Part shown: piece after piece, positions 26,006-27,360 of the stretch | Numbering within the stretch: the stretch's first letter is position 1 | Layout: each line of letters starts with the position of its first letter | Assembly (NCBI GenBank): GCA_900553225.1 | Contig: USCV01000017.1 | Span: 1 to 27,360 of the forward strand | DNA: 27,360 bases | Direction: 5' to 3' | Origin: an uncultured Clostridium sp. | GTDB lineage: Bacteria > Bacillota > Clostridia > TANB77 > CAG-508 | Made by a program: the position numbers and the translations under genes | The notes under the pieces: model-generated | What the model was told of the DNA's origin: nothing | The model's database searches: none | What the model saw: only the letters and a program-made list of their open reading frames with translations

Positions 26006-26678
26006 TTATTTTCCTTTCTTTTGACAAAATATTTGCTCTTTGCCATCTAGTGTTACAATTAGTGCTTCTTCTGGTTCAAATCCAAATTTATTTACTTGTT
26101 TTTTTAACCATATATAATTTTTTCCAATTGCTTTTAAATTATCATTCATAATAACTCCATCAATTACTAAATCATATGGTATTCCTTCATATTCAGGCAT
26201 TATATTAAAATCTTCTGGAATAGTATTTCTTTTATTTGGTTTTTGAATAACTGTAACTTCTCCATTTGTTTCTAAAATTGCATATTCAACATCTGCAATA
26301 TTAACAATGTTGTTTCCTCTTAATCTTTCTTGTAACTCATTGATAGTAAATCTTTCTTTTTTTAATACTTCCTCATTAATTTTTCCTCTATAAATTAACA
26401 TCGAAGGTTTACCACAAATTAGTTCTCTCATTCTTAAACTTTTTAAATTTATAAATGAAATTAATAAATGCATAACCAATAGCGCAAGAATTGGTATAAT
26501 TCCATTTGTTATAGGAATTCCAAGCTCTGTCATTGGAATAGATGCAAGGTCTGCAATCATAATTGCAATTGCAAGTTCAAAAGGTTGAAGTTGTCCGAAT
26601 TTCTCTTTTTCCCATTAAACGCATAACAATAAGTACAATTATGTATAAAATAATTGCTCTTATAAATGTAACTAACAT
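26006..26678 (-). CDS. DUF421 (YetF-like) membrane protein, needs +1 shift at CGG
   Basis: The start ATG at 26678 follows GAGGTG. The frame runs MLVTFIRAIILYIIVLIVMRLMGKREI to CGG (26597-26595), where zero-frame reading stops six codons later. The +1 shift gives MGKREI-G-QLQPFELAIAIMIADLAS, matching the DUF421 motif MGKRQxGxLxPFE, in which the Gly is strongly conserved. Then come a membrane helix, GKPSMLIYRGKINEEVLKK, and the C-terminal DUF421 domain (PYDLVIDGVIMNDNLKAIGKNYIWL). Total 223 aa, a normal length. YetF-like proteins are membrane proteins of largely unknown role, some linked to spores. Confidence 0.92.
26595..26597 (-). other. CGG +1 recoding site in the DUF421 gene (ATT CGG A)
   Basis: Codon 28 is CGG. 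Skipping the C gives KREI-G-QLQPFE, with the conserved family glycine. Confidence 0.9.
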
Positions 26679-26862
26679 AAAATTTCACCTCATTTTTCTT
26701 CACAATTTTAGCAAATTTTTTCATTTTATTTTTTATTTTATTTTGCCATTTTCTAATATAATTATACATATTAACATGAATAAAATTTTTTTTCTTGTTC
26801 ATAATAACAATTATAAAACCACATTAAAAATTTTAAATTTAGTAATCAAGGAGGTTTTTATT

Positions 26863-27243
26863 ATGTCAGATAATGAAGTAAACAGTCAATCACGTAGTAA
26901 TACTGGTAATACTGTTTGGCAAATTGTTGGTAGATTAGTTACTGCTGCAATTGTACTTGCAATTACTGCATTCTTCACTCCTGGATTTAGTATCAGCAAT
27001 TTTTGGGCACTAGCTGCAGCAGCTATTGTGCTTACAGTAATAGATTATTTAATAGTTAAATTTACTGGTCTTCATGCAAGCTCATTTGGAAAAGGATTTG
27101 TTGGTTTTGTCCTTTCTGCAGTAGTTTTATATGTAACACAATATTTTGTTGCTGGTTATACTATTTCTTGGATTGCTGCTATAATTGGTGCAATTGTTTA
27201 TGGTGTAGTAGATTATTTTTTACCTGGTGAACAACAAATGTAG
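26863..27243 (+). CDS. Phage-holin-like four-helix membrane protein (YvlD type)
   Basis: A 126-aa protein with a polar N-terminus (MSDNEVNSQSRSNTGNT) and four closely spaced helices (IVGRLVTAAIVLAITAFF, FWALAAAAIVLTVIDYLIV, FVGFVLSAVVLYVTQYFV, ISWIAAIIGAIVYGVVDYFL). This matches the 4-TMS holin-superfamily IV/YvlD family found on Firmicute chromosomes; no phage genes are nearby, so a lysis role is unlikely. The ATG at 26863 has AAGGAGG upstream; the longer frame from 26563 is an artefact of the AT-rich upstream region. It is divergent from the DUF421 gene; 26679-26862 holds their promoters, but I could not choose boxes with confidence. Confidence 0.85.
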   Translation: MSDNEVNSQSRSNTGNTVWQIVGRLVTAAIVLAITAFFTPGFSISNFWALAAAAIVLTVIDYLIVKFTGLHASSFGKGFVGFVLSAVVLYVTQYFVAGYTISWIAAIIGAIVYGVVDYFLPGEQQM

Positions 27244-27253
27244 CCAAGATATT

Positions 27254-27293
27254 AAAAAACATTACTTAGCAAATAACTAGGTAATGTTTTTTT
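27254..27293 (+). terminator. Rho-independent terminator after the holin-like gene
   Basis: AAAAAACATTAC ... GTAATGTTTTTTT forms a strong hairpin with a T-run 10 nt after the stop. The remaining bases to the window end are AT-rich with no gene seen. Confidence 0.85.
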
Positions 27294-27360
27294 AAGCTAT
27301 TTACTTTTACATAAAAAATTATAATTTTAAAATAATAATTTAAAATTATATTTATTTCTG

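Noticed and set aside
839..26597. Nine genes as decayed pseudogenes
   Set aside because: All 14 breaks are +1 and at in-frame CGG, and the proteins are otherwise well conserved and full length. Random decay would give mixed indels and stops in varied contexts.
839..26597. Plain sequencing or assembly indels
   Set aside because: An error process would not choose only in-frame CGG while leaving about forty out-of-frame CGG and hundreds of GGA codons intact, and the sites show no homopolymer. It cannot be excluded fully without reads, so it is listed as the main check.
839..26597. CGG reassigned to Trp or another residue as an ordinary triplet
   Set aside because: A triplet reassignment would not restore frame. 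These sites need a four-base step, and TGG is still used for Trp.
26563..26862. Long N-terminal extension of the holin-like ORF
   Set aside because: The extension overlaps the divergent DUF421 gene and its control region; the ATG at 26863 has a strong AAGGAGG.
26863..27243. Prophage remnant, from the holin-like gene
   Set aside because: No other phage genes are present, and this family is common on Firmicute chromosomes outside prophages.
1..27360. CRISPR array, insertion sequence or integrase
   Set aside because: I saw no spaced direct repeats, no transposase-like ORF and no recombinase in any frame.

Overview
This window looks like a chromosomal segment of an AT-rich, spore-forming, low-GC Firmicute, most likely a Clostridia-type gut organism. 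The support is SigH, an H-type small acid-soluble spore protein, RqcH/FbpA, strong AGGAGG ribosome-binding sites and TTGACA/TATAAT promoters. I cannot name a species.

The main result is a decoding anomaly. Nine genes look broken in ordinary translation: sigH, rqcH, a DUF4116 gene, ligA, a UPF0182 gene, ftsY, dapA, dapB and a DUF421 gene. Every break is the same event: an in-frame CGG codon where the frame moves +1, so the C is passed over and the next codon is GGN (glycine). I count 14 such sites: CGGA 11 times, and CGGC, CGGG and CGGT once each. dapA and dapB have three each, rqcH two, and the other six genes one each. Applying the single rule 'CGGN is read as one Gly' restores nine full-length proteins of normal family length. 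It places Gly at invariant positions, such as the FtsY P-loop, the DapB TTG motif, the LigA segment before FANxRN and the DUF421 segment before QLQPFE. By eye, no in-frame CGG in any gene is read as plain arginine, while roughly forty CGG triplets lying out of frame cause no break. CGT, CGC and CGA are used as normal Arg codons. This points to a genome-wide rule: programmed +1 frameshifting or quadruplet decoding at CGG, or C-removal from RNA, rather than random pseudogenes.

Layout. 1-910 (minus): tRNA-Thr(GGT) and sigH. 1067-2870 (plus): rqcH with its own promoter. 2969-3772 (minus): a DUF4116 repeat protein and an unknown 84-aa protein. 3840-10313 (minus): a tight run ftsY, UPF0182 membrane protein, pgsA, ligA. 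10610-11232 (minus): a nudix gene broken by a TAA codon, and tRNA-Thr(CGT). 11347-14830 (minus): two surface proteins, a glucosaminidase with SH3 repeats and a dockerin, and an SH3/cadherin-like membrane-anchored protein. 15070-15243 (minus): a tiny Cys/Gly-rich membrane peptide. 15361-17781 (plus): a U32-family protein. 17871-19892 (minus): an RNHCP protein and a TGS/uridine-kinase-like nucleoside kinase. 20092-20280 (plus): sspH. 20352-22928 (minus): a fused ABC ATPase/permease. 23184-25465 (plus): dapA, an HD-domain gene and dapB. 25614-26678 (minus): DUF421 and DUF4363. 26863-27243 (plus): a four-helix phage-holin-like membrane protein.

The genes cover housekeeping (membrane targeting, DNA ligation, phospholipid and lysine/cell-wall precursor synthesis, ribosome rescue), sporulation and cell surface. 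Several frameshifted genes belong to families that are essential in most bacteria, so the recoding would have to work efficiently.
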